From positions 1 through 39,291 of the forward strand of contig WGFB01000091.1 of NCBI GenBank assembly GCA_015492435.1: a DNA stretch of 39,291 bases, written 5' to 3'. A model generated the notes under the pieces. It worked only from the letters and a program-made list of their open reading frames with translations, was not told the origin of the DNA and did not search any database. Of this stretch, positions 8,653 to 16,953 are shown piece by piece (the first letter of the stretch is position 1; every line of letters starts with the position of its first letter). The translations under genes were made by a program, and so were the position numbers. The stretch is from Gammaproteobacteria bacterium. GTDB lineage: Bacteria > Pseudomonadota > Gammaproteobacteria > SZUA-140.

Positions 8653-9288
8653 ATGAAACATCTGGCGCTTGGGGTCGTTGTGTATCTGTCGGCGATTATC
8701 GGTTTGCAGGCTGCGCCGGTTACCCTCGCCACCCCGCCCGAGCAGCCGCTGTTGCTGGAGAACACCGAGACTGAGCCTGTGCCGGCGCCGGTTCACGACC
8801 AGTTTCCCAAGTATCGCCTGGGGCCGGAGGATGCACTGGAGATCACGGTGTGGCAGGAGCCGGATCTGCAGAAGGAGGTGCTCATCAGCCCCGATGGCTG
8901 GCTGACCTTTCCCCTCGTGGGGGAGATCAAGGCTCTGGGCAAGACCATCGAGGAGGTACGGCAGGAAATCACCAAGCGACTCAAGCGCCTCATACCGGAG
9001 GCGGTGGTGTCCGTGAGCCTTATCCGAATCGGCAGTAACAAGGCCTACGTTATCGGCAAGGTAAATCAGCCGGGAGAGTACACCACCGGCCGCTATGTGA
9101 CGGTGATGCAGGTTCTCAGCATGGCGGGCGGGTTGCGCCAATTCTCGGCGGGCGACAAGATTAAGATCCTGCGCCGCGTGAACGGGCGCGAGATAGCGAT
9201 TCCCTTCAATTACGACGAGGTCGTCAGCGGCCGGAATCTCGAACAGAACATCGTTCTGAGGGACGGTGACGTGGTCGTTGTGCCCTGA
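8653..9288 (+). CDS. Polysaccharide export protein (Wza/PEP-CTERM export family)
   Basis: Predicted outer-membrane or periplasmic component for exopolysaccharide export. The signal peptide MKHLALGVVVYLSAIIGLQA has no lipobox cysteine, unlike classical Wza. The poly-export domain begins YRLGPEDALEITVWQEPDLQKEV. One SLBB-type domain follows (NKAYVIGKVNQPGEYTTG, VMQVLSMAGG, DGDVVVVP). At about 211 aa it is the short form seen in PEP-CTERM exopolysaccharide clusters (TIGR03027-type). AGGA lies 8 nt before the ATG at 8653; a GTG directly ahead (8650) is an equal alternative. The downstream genes supply OMP, chain-length and kinase functions. Confidence 0.88.
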   Translation: MKHLALGVVVYLSAIIGLQAAPVTLATPPEQPLLLENTETEPVPAPVHDQFPKYRLGPEDALEITVWQEPDLQKEVLISPDGWLTFPLVGEIKALGKTIEEVRQEITKRLKRLIPEAVVSVSLIRIGSNKAYVIGKVNQPGEYTTGRYVTVMQVLSMAGGLRQFSAGDKIKILRRVNGREIAIPFNYDEVVSGRNLEQNIVLRDGDVVVVP

Positions 9289-9721
9289 TACACGGGTCAG
9301 GGCGCGCTTCTCGCCAGGATGACGGATCCCTGCCAAGGGCCGCAACCCGGGCCTATACGGGCCTGAAGTGCTTAAGTGATTGATCAGAGGCTCCTTAATG
9401 AAGGCAGGTCGGCACGCGATGGCTGAGCACGAAATATTTTGTTGTCGGGCTAACCCGCATTTCTCACCAGGATGGCGGGATGATCATATTTCGCCACACT
9501 CTTTGCCTTAGTAAAACCCTTGTGAGTGCAGGACTCCGGGGTCCATTTCGGTACCTGATAGGAAACTTGGGCGGGCGGTTGAGAAAATCTCAGGCGAGTG
9601 TGAGGTGGGGCATTCAATGACAAAGCATCGCTATACAAGGCGGTAAATGAGTTTTCCAGGTCGTTTTTCATTGTTGCGTTACGGCGCGGAAGACAGATTC
9701 AGCATCCTGCCGGGAGGGAGA
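9289..9721. other. Gene-free stretch within the exopolysaccharide cluster
   Basis: No convincing gene was found. A 222-bp frame on the minus strand (9450-9671) matches nothing I recognise. At 9379-9394 there is a solitary ATTGATCAGAGGCTCC, which matches one end of the family B palindromes at 23925-24084 and 28241-28399 (15 of 16 bases) but has no opposite arm; it may be a relic. The sequence around 9450-9640 looks like degraded coding or mobile DNA by its patchy composition; this is an impression only. Confidence 0.35.
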
Positions 9722-10927
9722 GTGGGGCCGAGTAGTTACCGGGACAGAGGACAATGCAGCCCGCCTGTGTTTTTCTTTTTCTTGCCCGCCTTGCTTATAA
9801 CCCTGGGGGCGCATTCTCCGGCGCGTGGGCTGGAATGGACTTTCGGGCCGTCCCTGGAAGCTCGCGGAGAGTATAACGACAATATCCGCCTCACCACCAC
9901 CGCAACCCACGATGCCGTATGGATGGCGACCGTCGTTCCCCGGCTCAGGATGGAGGGGGAGGCCGAGTCCAGCGAATTGCGGGGAGATTTTCGTTACGAA
10001 CCCAGGCGTTATTCCGGTGGAGGCGACCTGGATTCCGACAATTTTTTCGCCAATATCGATGGTGTTGTGAAATCCGAGTTTGACGAATGGGGCCTGGATG
10101 CCGCCTACAGGCGGGATTCCACCATCCAGAGCGAGTTGCTGGATACCGGTATCACGGACGTGAGCAAGGTCCGCTGGCAGAAAAGCATCGCACCTTCATG
10201 GCGGCATGTATTCTCGGAGTTCCTGAGTTCCGAGCTTGGCTACTCATTCGCGGGCGTTTCCTACGAGAATGGCCTGGAAGCGGGATTGTTCGACTACAGC
10301 ATCAATACCTTCAATGCAAGTATATCCCGCCTCGCCGGGGAGTTTGATTACCTCCGTTTGAACCTATATTATAGCGCGTTTGACGCGCCGCTCGTAAACA
10401 GCAAATACGGCGACCGCGGACTCTTGCTGGGATTTTCTCACATCTATTCGGATTACTACCGTTTCGATGCCAGCGGCGGCGTGAGAAGGACCAAGTTCAG
10501 CAATGCGATCAGCGAGAACGAGAGTTCAACGGGGTTCATAGGCGAGATCAGCCTCACCCGGGTGCTCGAGCTGAGTTCGGCACAGGTCACGTTGGGACGC
10601 AAGATCGATCCCAGCGGTTCGGGGACATTGATGCAGAGGGACAGTCTGGTGTTGAGCATGACAAGGAGGTTTACGGCTATGGTCAATGGTTCCCTGGCCC
10701 TGGGCATTTACCGCAACAAGTCCCTGGAGCAGAATTTTACCCGCCTCGACCGCTCTTATTTCTTTATGACTCCAAGCCTGACATGGCGTGTGGCCGAGGA
10801 CTGGTCGCTGCGTCTGTTCTATCGTTATCAGTACAGCAAGTATGACGAGGCCAGGGATGCTGCCCGGGCCAATGTGGCTGGGGTGAAGATCCTTTACAAA
10901 TGGCCATCCTCGCTGACCCGGCACTGA
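9722..10927 (+). CDS. PEP-CTERM-system-associated outer-membrane beta-barrel protein
   Basis: Predicted outer-membrane barrel, about 401 aa, resembling the TIGR03016 family found in exosortase/exopolysaccharide loci. After a signal region (VFFFFLPALLITLGAHSPARG) comes LEWTFGPSLEARGEYNDNIRL, typical of the start of such barrels. Alternating aromatic/polar strands follow through the end, closing with WSLRLFYRYQYSKYDEARD and VAGVKILYKW. The GTG at 9722 follows GGGAGGGAG and was preferred. An ATG at 9647, also with an AAGG upstream, would add 25 residues before the signal region. It lies between the export protein and the chain-length gene, consistent with a role in polymer secretion, which is inferred from position. 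Confidence 0.75.
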   Translation: MGPSSYRDRGQCSPPVFFFFLPALLITLGAHSPARGLEWTFGPSLEARGEYNDNIRLTTTATHDAVWMATVVPRLRMEGEAESSELRGDFRYEPRRYSGGGDLDSDNFFANIDGVVKSEFDEWGLDAAYRRDSTIQSELLDTGITDVSKVRWQKSIAPSWRHVFSEFLSSELGYSFAGVSYENGLEAGLFDYSINTFNASISRLAGEFDYLRLNLYYSAFDAPLVNSKYGDRGLLLGFSHIYSDYYRFDASGGVRRTKFSNAISENESSTGFIGEISLTRVLELSSAQVTLGRKIDPSGSGTLMQRDSLVLSMTRRFTAMVNGSLALGIYRNKSLEQNFTRLDRSYFFMTPSLTWRVAEDWSLRLFYRYQYSKYDEARDAARANVAGVKILYKWPSSLTRH

Positions 10928-10957
10928 GCCCGGCATCATGAATCGTGTTAATATGGA

Positions 10958-11105
10958 CCTGAATCCGTGGGTTGAGGGTGGGTGCGGAGTGCAAGATATC
11001 GGTTTCATGGAGCAAAGGATCTTGGCTTCACTCAGCGGGCGTTTTTTGAAACGCCCTGGAATCAAGTGGTTGTGCTATGTGCCGTCATGGATCCCCGGAT
11101 TCAGG
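10958..11105. mobile_element. Family A palindromic MITE-like element, copy 1 (degenerate)
   Basis: A 148-bp fold-back sequence with terminal inverted repeats CCTGAATCCGTGGGTT / its near-complement ending GGATTCAGG. It is collinear with the 152-bp copy at 30050-30201. An internal perfect hairpin GGGCGTTT-TTTG-AAACGCCC is present. The flanks are ATGGA (10953-10957) and ATGAA (11106-11110), a 4/5 match to the 5-bp direct repeat seen at the other copy. It separates the barrel gene from the chain-length gene. No coding capacity. Confidence 0.75.
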
Positions 11106-11180
11106 ATGAAAGCGGGGTGAAGACAGGTTGGAAATGCAGATTCTCAATGCCCTGTGTGAGGCAAGACGGCCGGAATATTC

Positions 11181-12938
11181 GTGATTGTGGAAAACAACAA
11201 AGATCTTAAATACTACCTGGCGGCGCTGAGCTACCGCAAGGGGCGCGTGCTGCTCATAGCAGTGTTCGTCTTCATCGCCAGCGCCACGGTGGCCTTTGGG
11301 CTTCCGCCGGTATACCGCTCCACGGCGACCATTCTCATCGAGGAGCAGGATATACCCCCGGATCTGGTACGTTCCACCGTGACCAGCTATGCCGACCAGC
11401 GTATACAGGTTATCAGCCAGCGCGTCATGTCGCGCAACAATCTCAAGAGCATCATCGAAAAATATGGGCTCTATGCCGAGGAGGCGCGCATCGAGACTTC
11501 GGAGCGCATCATCGAGAGAATGCGCAAGGACGTCAGCCTGGAGATTCTCAGTTCCGACGTGATTGACCCGCGAAGCGGCCGGCCCACTCAGGCTACCATC
11601 GCCTTCTCCATTTCCTATGACAGCCGTGATCCCGCCATGGCCCAGCGGGTGGCCAATGAGCTGGTTTCCCTGTATCTCACCGAAAATATTCGTAACCGTA
11701 CGCAGAAAGCGGAAGAAACCTCGGAGTTTCTCAGGGAGGAGGCGGGCAGGCTGTCGCGGAAACTGGCCGATCTCGAGGCGCGCATGGCCCGGTTCAAGGA
11801 GCGCAACAGCGGCAATCTGCCCCAGCAGATGGGTCTGAATCTGCAATTGCTGGAACGTACCGAGCGCGACATCCGGGAGTTGAAGAGCGAGATCGTTTCC
11901 CTGGAGGAGCGCAAAATCTACCTGGAGGGCCAGTTGGCCCAGATTGATCCTACGGTGCCCATTGTATCGGCGACGGGAGAACGCGTAATGGATCCCGCCT
12001 CCCGGCTCAAGATCCTGGAAATCCAGTATATCAGTGAGAGTTCGCGCTATGCCCCTGAGCACCCCAATGTTGTCAAGCTGCGCATGGAAATCGATGCGCT
12101 GAAACGCCAGATAGGGAATGTCAGCACGGCGGACGAGCGCATGAAGGAACTCACCAACCTCAAAACCGAGATTGTCCTGTTGCGCGAGAAATACGCCTCC
12201 GATCACCCCGATGTGGTGCGCCTGTCCAGGGCCATCACGGCGCTGGAGCGGGAATTGATCGACAGTACACTGGATGAGCCCATGAGGAAGGTGGAAACCA
12301 CGCCTGAGAACCCTGCCTATATTTCACTGCAGGCCCAGTTGCAGGCGGTGGATACGCAACTTCGAGCACAGAAAATTCAGCTTTCCCAGTTGAAAGAGAA
12401 GCTGGCCGTCTACGAAGCGCGCCTGATGGAAGCGCCCCAGGTGGAGATGGAGTACCAGGCCTTGTTCCGCGAACAACAGAATACCCTGCAGCGCTATAAC
12501 GAGATCAAGGCCAAGCAGATGGAGGCCCAGGTTGCTCAGGAACTGGAGCGGGAGAGCAAGGGAGAGCGTTTTACGCTCATCGATCCGCCCCAGTTGCCGG
12601 AGATGCCGGTCAAGCCCAACCGGATGGCCATATTATTTCTCGGACTCGTGCTCTCCCTCGGAGGGGGATTCGGCTATGCTGCCATGTCAGAGAATCTCGA
12701 TACCACCATTCGCGATGCTCGCACCATGCGTATGTTGACAGGGATAACGCCTCTTGCCTCCATTGCCTACATCGAAACCAAAGCGGATTTGAAGAAGCAG
12801 CATACCCGTATGATTTTTCTTCTCACGGTGGTGTTCGCCTCTCTGGCGCTGTTGCTGATCGCCGTGCACGTCTATGTGAAGCCCCTGGATGTCATCTGGT
12901 TTTCTGTGGGCAGGAAAATCAGTGAAATGTTCATATGA
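11181..12938 (+). CDS. Wzz/GumC-type polysaccharide chain-length determinant
   Basis: Inner-membrane polysaccharide co-polymerase, 585 aa, of the type found with PEP-CTERM exopolysaccharide loci (TIGR03007-type). It starts at GTG 11181. Membrane helix 1 is at about 22-40, followed by the Wzz motif PPVYRSTATILIEEQDIP. A long periplasmic coiled coil follows, with two similar SRYAPEHPNVVKL / EKYASDHPDVVRL blocks. The Pro-containing exit motif MPVKPNR precedes helix 2 at about 482-502; a third hydrophobic segment is at about 546-566. There is no fused kinase; the kinase is the next gene, 37 bp downstream, as in two-component Wzc-like pairs. Confidence 0.9.
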   Translation: MIVENNKDLKYYLAALSYRKGRVLLIAVFVFIASATVAFGLPPVYRSTATILIEEQDIPPDLVRSTVTSYADQRIQVISQRVMSRNNLKSIIEKYGLYAEEARIETSERIIERMRKDVSLEILSSDVIDPRSGRPTQATIAFSISYDSRDPAMAQRVANELVSLYLTENIRNRTQKAEETSEFLREEAGRLSRKLADLEARMARFKERNSGNLPQQMGLNLQLLERTERDIRELKSEIVSLEERKIYLEGQLAQIDPTVPIVSATGERVMDPASRLKILEIQYISESSRYAPEHPNVVKLRMEIDALKRQIGNVSTADERMKELTNLKTEIVLLREKYASDHPDVVRLSRAITALERELIDSTLDEPMRKVETTPENPAYISLQAQLQAVDTQLRAQKIQLSQLKEKLAVYEARLMEAPQVEMEYQALFREQQNTLQRYNEIKAKQMEAQVAQELERESKGERFTLIDPPQLPEMPVKPNRMAILFLGLVLSLGGGFGYAAMSENLDTTIRDARTMRMLTGITPLASIAYIETKADLKKQHTRMIFLLTVVFASLALLLIAVHVYVKPLDVIWFSVGRKISEMFI

Positions 12939-12975
12939 TGACTGACAAGGCTGGCAACGAAAAGGAAGTCGAATA

Positions 12976-13788
12976 ATGGATCGTGTTGAGAAGCTCAGCC
13001 AGACACGCCTGAAGAAACAGGTTGCAACCGACACGGAAGAGACGAATATCTCGTTCCAAGGGCCGGTAGTGGGCATCAACCACATTGATTATTGCCAGAC
13101 CAGGACGGTGCAGCTCTCGAAATCCTGGCTGCGCGAGAACCGCATCATTTGTGACTACCAGCAAGACAGCCATCTCAACGCGTACAAATTTTTGCGTACC
13201 AAAGTGTTGCGCGCTCTCAACGAGCACAACTGGAATACTCTGGGGATTACCAGCCCCGGGCCGGAAGTGGGTAAAACGGTCACGGCCATCAACCTGGCCA
13301 TTAACATTGCCATGGAGATATCCAAGACCGTTTTGCTCGTAGATGCGGACCTGCGCCGTCCTACTGTTCATAGATATCTGGGCCTGCCCGCTGGGGCGGG
13401 GCTCAGCGAATGCCTTTCTTTCGGTGATCCTCTCAGCGAATTGCTGATGCATCCTGATATCGGGGAGGTGGTGGTGCTTCCAGGGGGGCAGCCGGTGCTC
13501 AACTCCTCGGAGATGCTGGGGTCTCCTCAGATGGCAAGCCTGGTGGAAGAGTTAAAGAACCGTTATCCCTCGCGCCTGGTGTTGTTCGACCTGCCGCCGG
13601 TGCTGGTGGTGGATGACGTGCTGGCCTTCGCCCCCTGCCTGGATGCCGTACTGATGGTGGCGGAGGCGGGCAAGACCAAGAAGGATGAACTGATGGACGC
13701 CTGCGCCATGCTGGAAGGCGCGACCCACGTTATCGGTACCGTCCTCAACAAGACAGATCCCGATGTTCAGTCCTACCCCTATTATTGA
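12976..13788 (+). CDS. BY-type cytoplasmic tyrosine kinase (CpsD/CapB family)
   Basis: Autophosphorylating tyrosine kinase that controls polysaccharide assembly together with the Wzz-type protein upstream. The 270-aa protein has the variant Walker A SPGPEVGKT (residues 93-101), Walker A' VLLVDADLRRP (119-129) and Walker B LVLFDLPP (201-208). A short C-terminal tyrosine cluster SYPYY (Y267, Y269, Y270) is the likely autophosphorylation site. The first 60 residues form a poorly conserved N-terminal extension. The 3' end abuts the TPR lipoprotein gene. Confidence 0.9.
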   Translation: MDRVEKLSQTRLKKQVATDTEETNISFQGPVVGINHIDYCQTRTVQLSKSWLRENRIICDYQQDSHLNAYKFLRTKVLRALNEHNWNTLGITSPGPEVGKTVTAINLAINIAMEISKTVLLVDADLRRPTVHRYLGLPAGAGLSECLSFGDPLSELLMHPDIGEVVVLPGGQPVLNSSEMLGSPQMASLVEELKNRYPSRLVLFDLPPVLVVDDVLAFAPCLDAVLMVAEAGKTKKDELMDACAMLEGATHVIGTVLNKTDPDVQSYPYY

Positions 13789-13795
13789 GCGGCGA

Positions 13796-15898
13796 ATGGG
13801 GGTAGCCCACCTTCCGGTGGGCCGGGGCATTGCCTGGCTGGCCATGATATTCCTGCTGGGTAACCTGGTGGCTTGTGCCGACCGCGCAAAGAGCGCCGCC
13901 TCCTATCTTGCGCGCGGCGAGGTGCTGTTTGCCCAGGGGGACTATGTGAAGGCGCGCCTGGAGTTCAGAAATGTGCTTCAGATCGAGCCCAAGTCAGTGG
14001 CCGCATATTATTATCTGGGGCAGATTGCCGAGAAGGAGCAGGACTGGAAACAGTCCTTTGCCCTCTATTCCAAGGTTGTCGAGCTGGATCCCGGTCATGT
14101 CGAGGCGCGTCTCAAGACAGCCCAGTTCTATCTCCTGGGCGGTGAACTGGAGGAAGCGGCAAGGATCGTGGACAGCGTACTTGTCAGCCGTCCAGACGAT
14201 CAGGAAGCGCGCATTCTCAAGGCCATGATCCTGGTGCGCCAGGGCAGTGAAGATCAGGCGTTCAAGCTGGCGCGGGATGTGTGGGCAAAAGACAGGCAGC
14301 AGGTGCAGGCGGCCATTGTCCTGTCCTCTCTCTATCTGAAGCGAGGCGAGCATGACAGCGGTGAGGCCGTGCTCAGGGAGGGGATCGAGTCCAACCCGGA
14401 TGCCGGGGTGTTGTATCTCACCTATGCCCAGTTCGCCATTTCCCGCAATGAACTGGAAAAGGCGGCTTCCCTGCTGCGCCGGCTGATCGAACTGGAGCCG
14501 GATAAGCTTGAGCACCGCAAGCGCCTGGCGCGCTTCCTTGCGGAAACGGGTGAACTGGATGCAGCCGAGGCCGTGCTGCGCGAGGCGGTCGACCTGGCAC
14601 CCGATGATGCACGCCGGGTCTTGCTGTTGACGGATTTTCTGGCCAAGAAGCGGGGTATCCCGGAGGCCGAGGCCGAGCTGCGGCAGAGGATCGATGCCGA
14701 TACCGGACGCCTGGAGTACCAGTTTGCATTGGCTGGCCTCTACCGGACCTTGGGCAGAATGGAGGAAGCGGCGGCCGTGTATCGCGCCATCATCGGGCGG
14801 GAGGACCTCCGTCCCGACGGGCTCAAGGCGCGCAGCCGTCTGGCAGAGATGTTGTTCCAGCAGGGCGATATTGAAGGGTCGAAAAAGCTGGTGGGTGAAG
14901 TTTTGAAGGAAAGCCCTGCCAACAGCGACGCCCTGTTGATCAGGGGCCGCATGGCCCTTGCCTCCAGTGACATCAAGGGCGCCATTGCCGATTTCCGCGC
15001 CGTGTTGCGCGGCCAGCCGGATGCCCTGCCCGTGCGCTCCCTTCTCGCCAGCGCGCAGATTCTCAATGACGAACCGGAACTGGCGCGGGAGAACCTGCGC
15101 AGGGTGCTGGAAGGACAGCCGGATAATCTGGACGCGCGGGTTGCCCTGGCGCGGGTGTCTCTCATGTTGCGCGATGAGGAGGAGGCCAGGGCGTTGGTGA
15201 GCGAGGTGCTGGCGCTGCAGCCTGATAATCTCAAGGCCCTGCTGGCCCTCCTGGATACTCATATTGCACTGAATGCCTGGACGGACGCGCGGGCAACCGC
15301 CGACCGGATCATCGCGGCCCATCCCGGCAATCCCATCGGATATTACCGCCAGGGACGCCTGTCCCTGGCGCGGGGTGATGCCGCTGACGCGGCCGGTGCG
15401 TTTCGCAAGGGGCTGGATATCGCTCCGGACAATGTGCAACTCGCCCTTGCCCTGGCGGGCGTGTATGAGCGTCAGGGGGAGGCCGATCAGGCCATGGCGC
15501 TTTACGAACAGATTCTGGAGCGGCATCCCGGCGTAAGCGTGGCCGCCAACAATCTGGCTGCCAACTTGGTGGAGCACAGGGGAGACAGGGAAAGCCTGAG
15601 GCGGGCCCTGGAGTTGGCGCGTCCCTTCGAAAACTCTGACAATCCTTTCTTTCTGGACACCCTGGGTTGGGCCTATTTCAAGTCAGGCCGCCTGGATGAG
15701 GCGCTCAAGGTGCTGAACCGGGCTGTGGAGAGCGAGGCCGGCAGAGTTCCCATCATCCAGTATCATCTGGGTATGGTCTATTTCAGCAAAGGCGATCTGG
15801 CCTCGGCAAAAACCTGGCTGCAGGCTTCGGTGGCCCATGAGTTGGAGTTCGTCGGCATGGAAGAGGCGCGAAGGATCTTGAAGGAGTTGGGCGTTTAG
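13796..15898 (+). CDS. PEP-CTERM-system TPR-repeat lipoprotein (PrsT-like)
   Basis: A 700-aa predicted lipoprotein with about 16-18 tandem TPRs. The ATG at 13796 gives a signal peptide with lipobox LVAC, making Cys27 the lipidation site. An earlier in-frame ATG at 13763 would overlap the kinase gene by 26 bp. TPR signatures recur throughout, for example ARGEVLFAQGDYVKARLEF, AYYYLGQIAEKEQDWKQSF, ALAGVYERQGEADQAMALYE and DTLGWAYFKSGRLDEALKVL. TIGR02917-type TPR lipoproteins are a regular part of exosortase/exopolysaccharide loci; a scaffolding role in export is family inference. Confidence 0.88.
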   Translation: MGVAHLPVGRGIAWLAMIFLLGNLVACADRAKSAASYLARGEVLFAQGDYVKARLEFRNVLQIEPKSVAAYYYLGQIAEKEQDWKQSFALYSKVVELDPGHVEARLKTAQFYLLGGELEEAARIVDSVLVSRPDDQEARILKAMILVRQGSEDQAFKLARDVWAKDRQQVQAAIVLSSLYLKRGEHDSGEAVLREGIESNPDAGVLYLTYAQFAISRNELEKAASLLRRLIELEPDKLEHRKRLARFLAETGELDAAEAVLREAVDLAPDDARRVLLLTDFLAKKRGIPEAEAELRQRIDADTGRLEYQFALAGLYRTLGRMEEAAAVYRAIIGREDLRPDGLKARSRLAEMLFQQGDIEGSKKLVGEVLKESPANSDALLIRGRMALASSDIKGAIADFRAVLRGQPDALPVRSLLASAQILNDEPELARENLRRVLEGQPDNLDARVALARVSLMLRDEEEARALVSEVLALQPDNLKALLALLDTHIALNAWTDARATADRIIAAHPGNPIGYYRQGRLSLARGDAADAAGAFRKGLDIAPDNVQLALALAGVYERQGEADQAMALYEQILERHPGVSVAANNLAANLVEHRGDRESLRRALELARPFENSDNPFFLDTLGWAYFKSGRLDEALKVLNRAVESEAGRVPIIQYHLGMVYFSKGDLASAKTWLQASVAHELEFVGMEEARRILKELGV

Positions 15899-15934
15899 TC
15901 CGCGTTTCTGACCGTCTGGTGTGAAACGTGAGGG

Positions 15935-16600
15935 TCAGGCTTGTCCCAGCATCAGCAGCGGTTTGTTGCGCTTCCTTTTCCTGCTCAAGGCAAAAAAGGC
16001 CAGCAATCCACTTCCAAACAGCCATGCAGCCGCCGGGAGCGGGACTGTCGAGACATTCAGCCGGTAGGTCGCGCCTCTCGTGCTCAGTGGTACGCCATAG
16101 AGGGTATGATGATCTGCCTGGCTGACGCGAATGTAGTAGAGCCCGGCGCTCGCAAAAGTGTAGCTGAGAAAAGAGTTGGTGGTCATGGCCACCAGATCGC
16201 CGGGCCCGTCGAAAGGGGCATTGTCATTCGAAGCCAGTACGGTTGTGCCGTCAGTGCCGAACAGGGTGAGTTGTGTGTCCAAGCCCACAATCTGAGCATA
16301 GTCCGTATCGAAGAAGACAGTCTGGCCAATTTGCAGGGGACTGGCGCCAGTGCCGACCGAGAAGGAATAATAGTCGAAGGTTCCGTCGCCGCTGAATCCG
16401 AAGACAGTGGCATTGGGAATGCCGAGGTCGAAGCTGCTGTTGATCTCGATTTCCTGGTCGGGAATGAATCCGAAGGCCGGATCGATGTTCTGGGCATTGG
16501 TTGGGGAATTGGTGAGGCCGCTCTCCACCACGATCAGGGCGTTGGCGCTTCCCATCGCGAGCATTGCCGCCGCTGCCACGGCATGGACGATTCTTTTCAC
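15935..16600 (-). CDS. VPLPA-type PEP-CTERM protein with pre-peptidase-like domain
   Basis: Predicted exported protein of 221 aa, transcribed towards the TPR gene (36-bp gap). The GTG start at 16600 follows AAGAGG at 9 nt. The signal peptide covers about residues 1-21 (AVAAAAMLAMGSANA). The middle resembles a bacterial pre-peptidase C-terminal/DVUA0089-type beta-sandwich: FDYYSFSVGTG, LDTQLTLFGTDGTTVLASND, LYYIRVSQ. The sorting tail TVPLPAAAWLFGSGLLAFFA is followed by RKRKRN. The tail is closer to the family consensus than that of the 7867-8562 protein. Function unknown; presumed surface or polymer-associated. Confidence 0.87.
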   Translation of the reverse strand: MKRIVHAVAAAAMLAMGSANALIVVESGLTNSPTNAQNIDPAFGFIPDQEIEINSSFDLGIPNATVFGFSGDGTFDYYSFSVGTGASPLQIGQTVFFDTDYAQIVGLDTQLTLFGTDGTTVLASNDNAPFDGPGDLVAMTTNSFLSYTFASAGLYYIRVSQADHHTLYGVPLSTRGATYRLNVSTVPLPAAAWLFGSGLLAFFALSRKRKRNKPLLMLGQA

Positions 16601-16774
16601 CTCTTGTGACCTCTTGTTGCTCCCTTACCAGCCCTGTAAGCATAGGCTAGCATGATATGATTGTTCTGTCCAAACGAAAAATAAGCGGCTATCTCATGCC
16701 ATTTTGGACAAATGCAAGCGACTCAGTCATGCTTTGGGCCTGATTCAGGCAAATCATTTCTCCCTATTCAGAAA
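16601..16774. other. Divergent upstream region of the VPLPA-CTERM gene
   Basis: Gene-free AT-richer DNA between the minus-strand VPLPA-CTERM gene and the palindrome ahead of thiL. It should hold the promoter of the minus-strand gene, but no clear -10/-35 or sigma-54 GG-N10-GC pair was found. The closest match, TGGCATGAGATAGC on the minus strand, has 9 bp instead of 10. Confidence 0.35.
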
Positions 16775-16944
16775 CTAAGGAGCCTGTTGGGTCTAGGATG
16801 AATCTACCGCCTCGGCGTGATAATGGGCTCATTTCCCCGATGATTTTCTTTGATTAGTCACCACTATTCGTCTCAAATGACCGAAAAATGCTCTCCATTT
16901 GCCGCTCGATCCGCTACGATCCCCTAAATTCGGCAGGCTCCTAG
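16775..16944. mobile_element. Family C long fold-back palindrome upstream of thiL
   Basis: A 170-bp sequence whose ends are inverted (AGGAGCCTG at 16778-16786, CAGGCTCCT at 16934-16942). The two halves pair imperfectly along most of their length (matching TAGG, TCG, AATGG, ATTT and TAGT blocks) around an apex GATTAGT-CACC-ACTATTC. It has no coding capacity. Its right end is 9 bp from the thiL ATG, so any thiL promoter must lie in or before it. Unlike family A, no clear flanking direct repeat is visible. Confidence 0.6.
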
Positions 16945-16953
16945 ATTTTTACC

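Noticed and set aside
16640-16700. Sigma-54 promoter upstream of the VPLPA-CTERM gene (as reported for some PEP-CTERM genes)
   Set aside because: The best match on the minus strand has GG and GC separated by 9 and not 10 bp and lacks the rest of the consensus.
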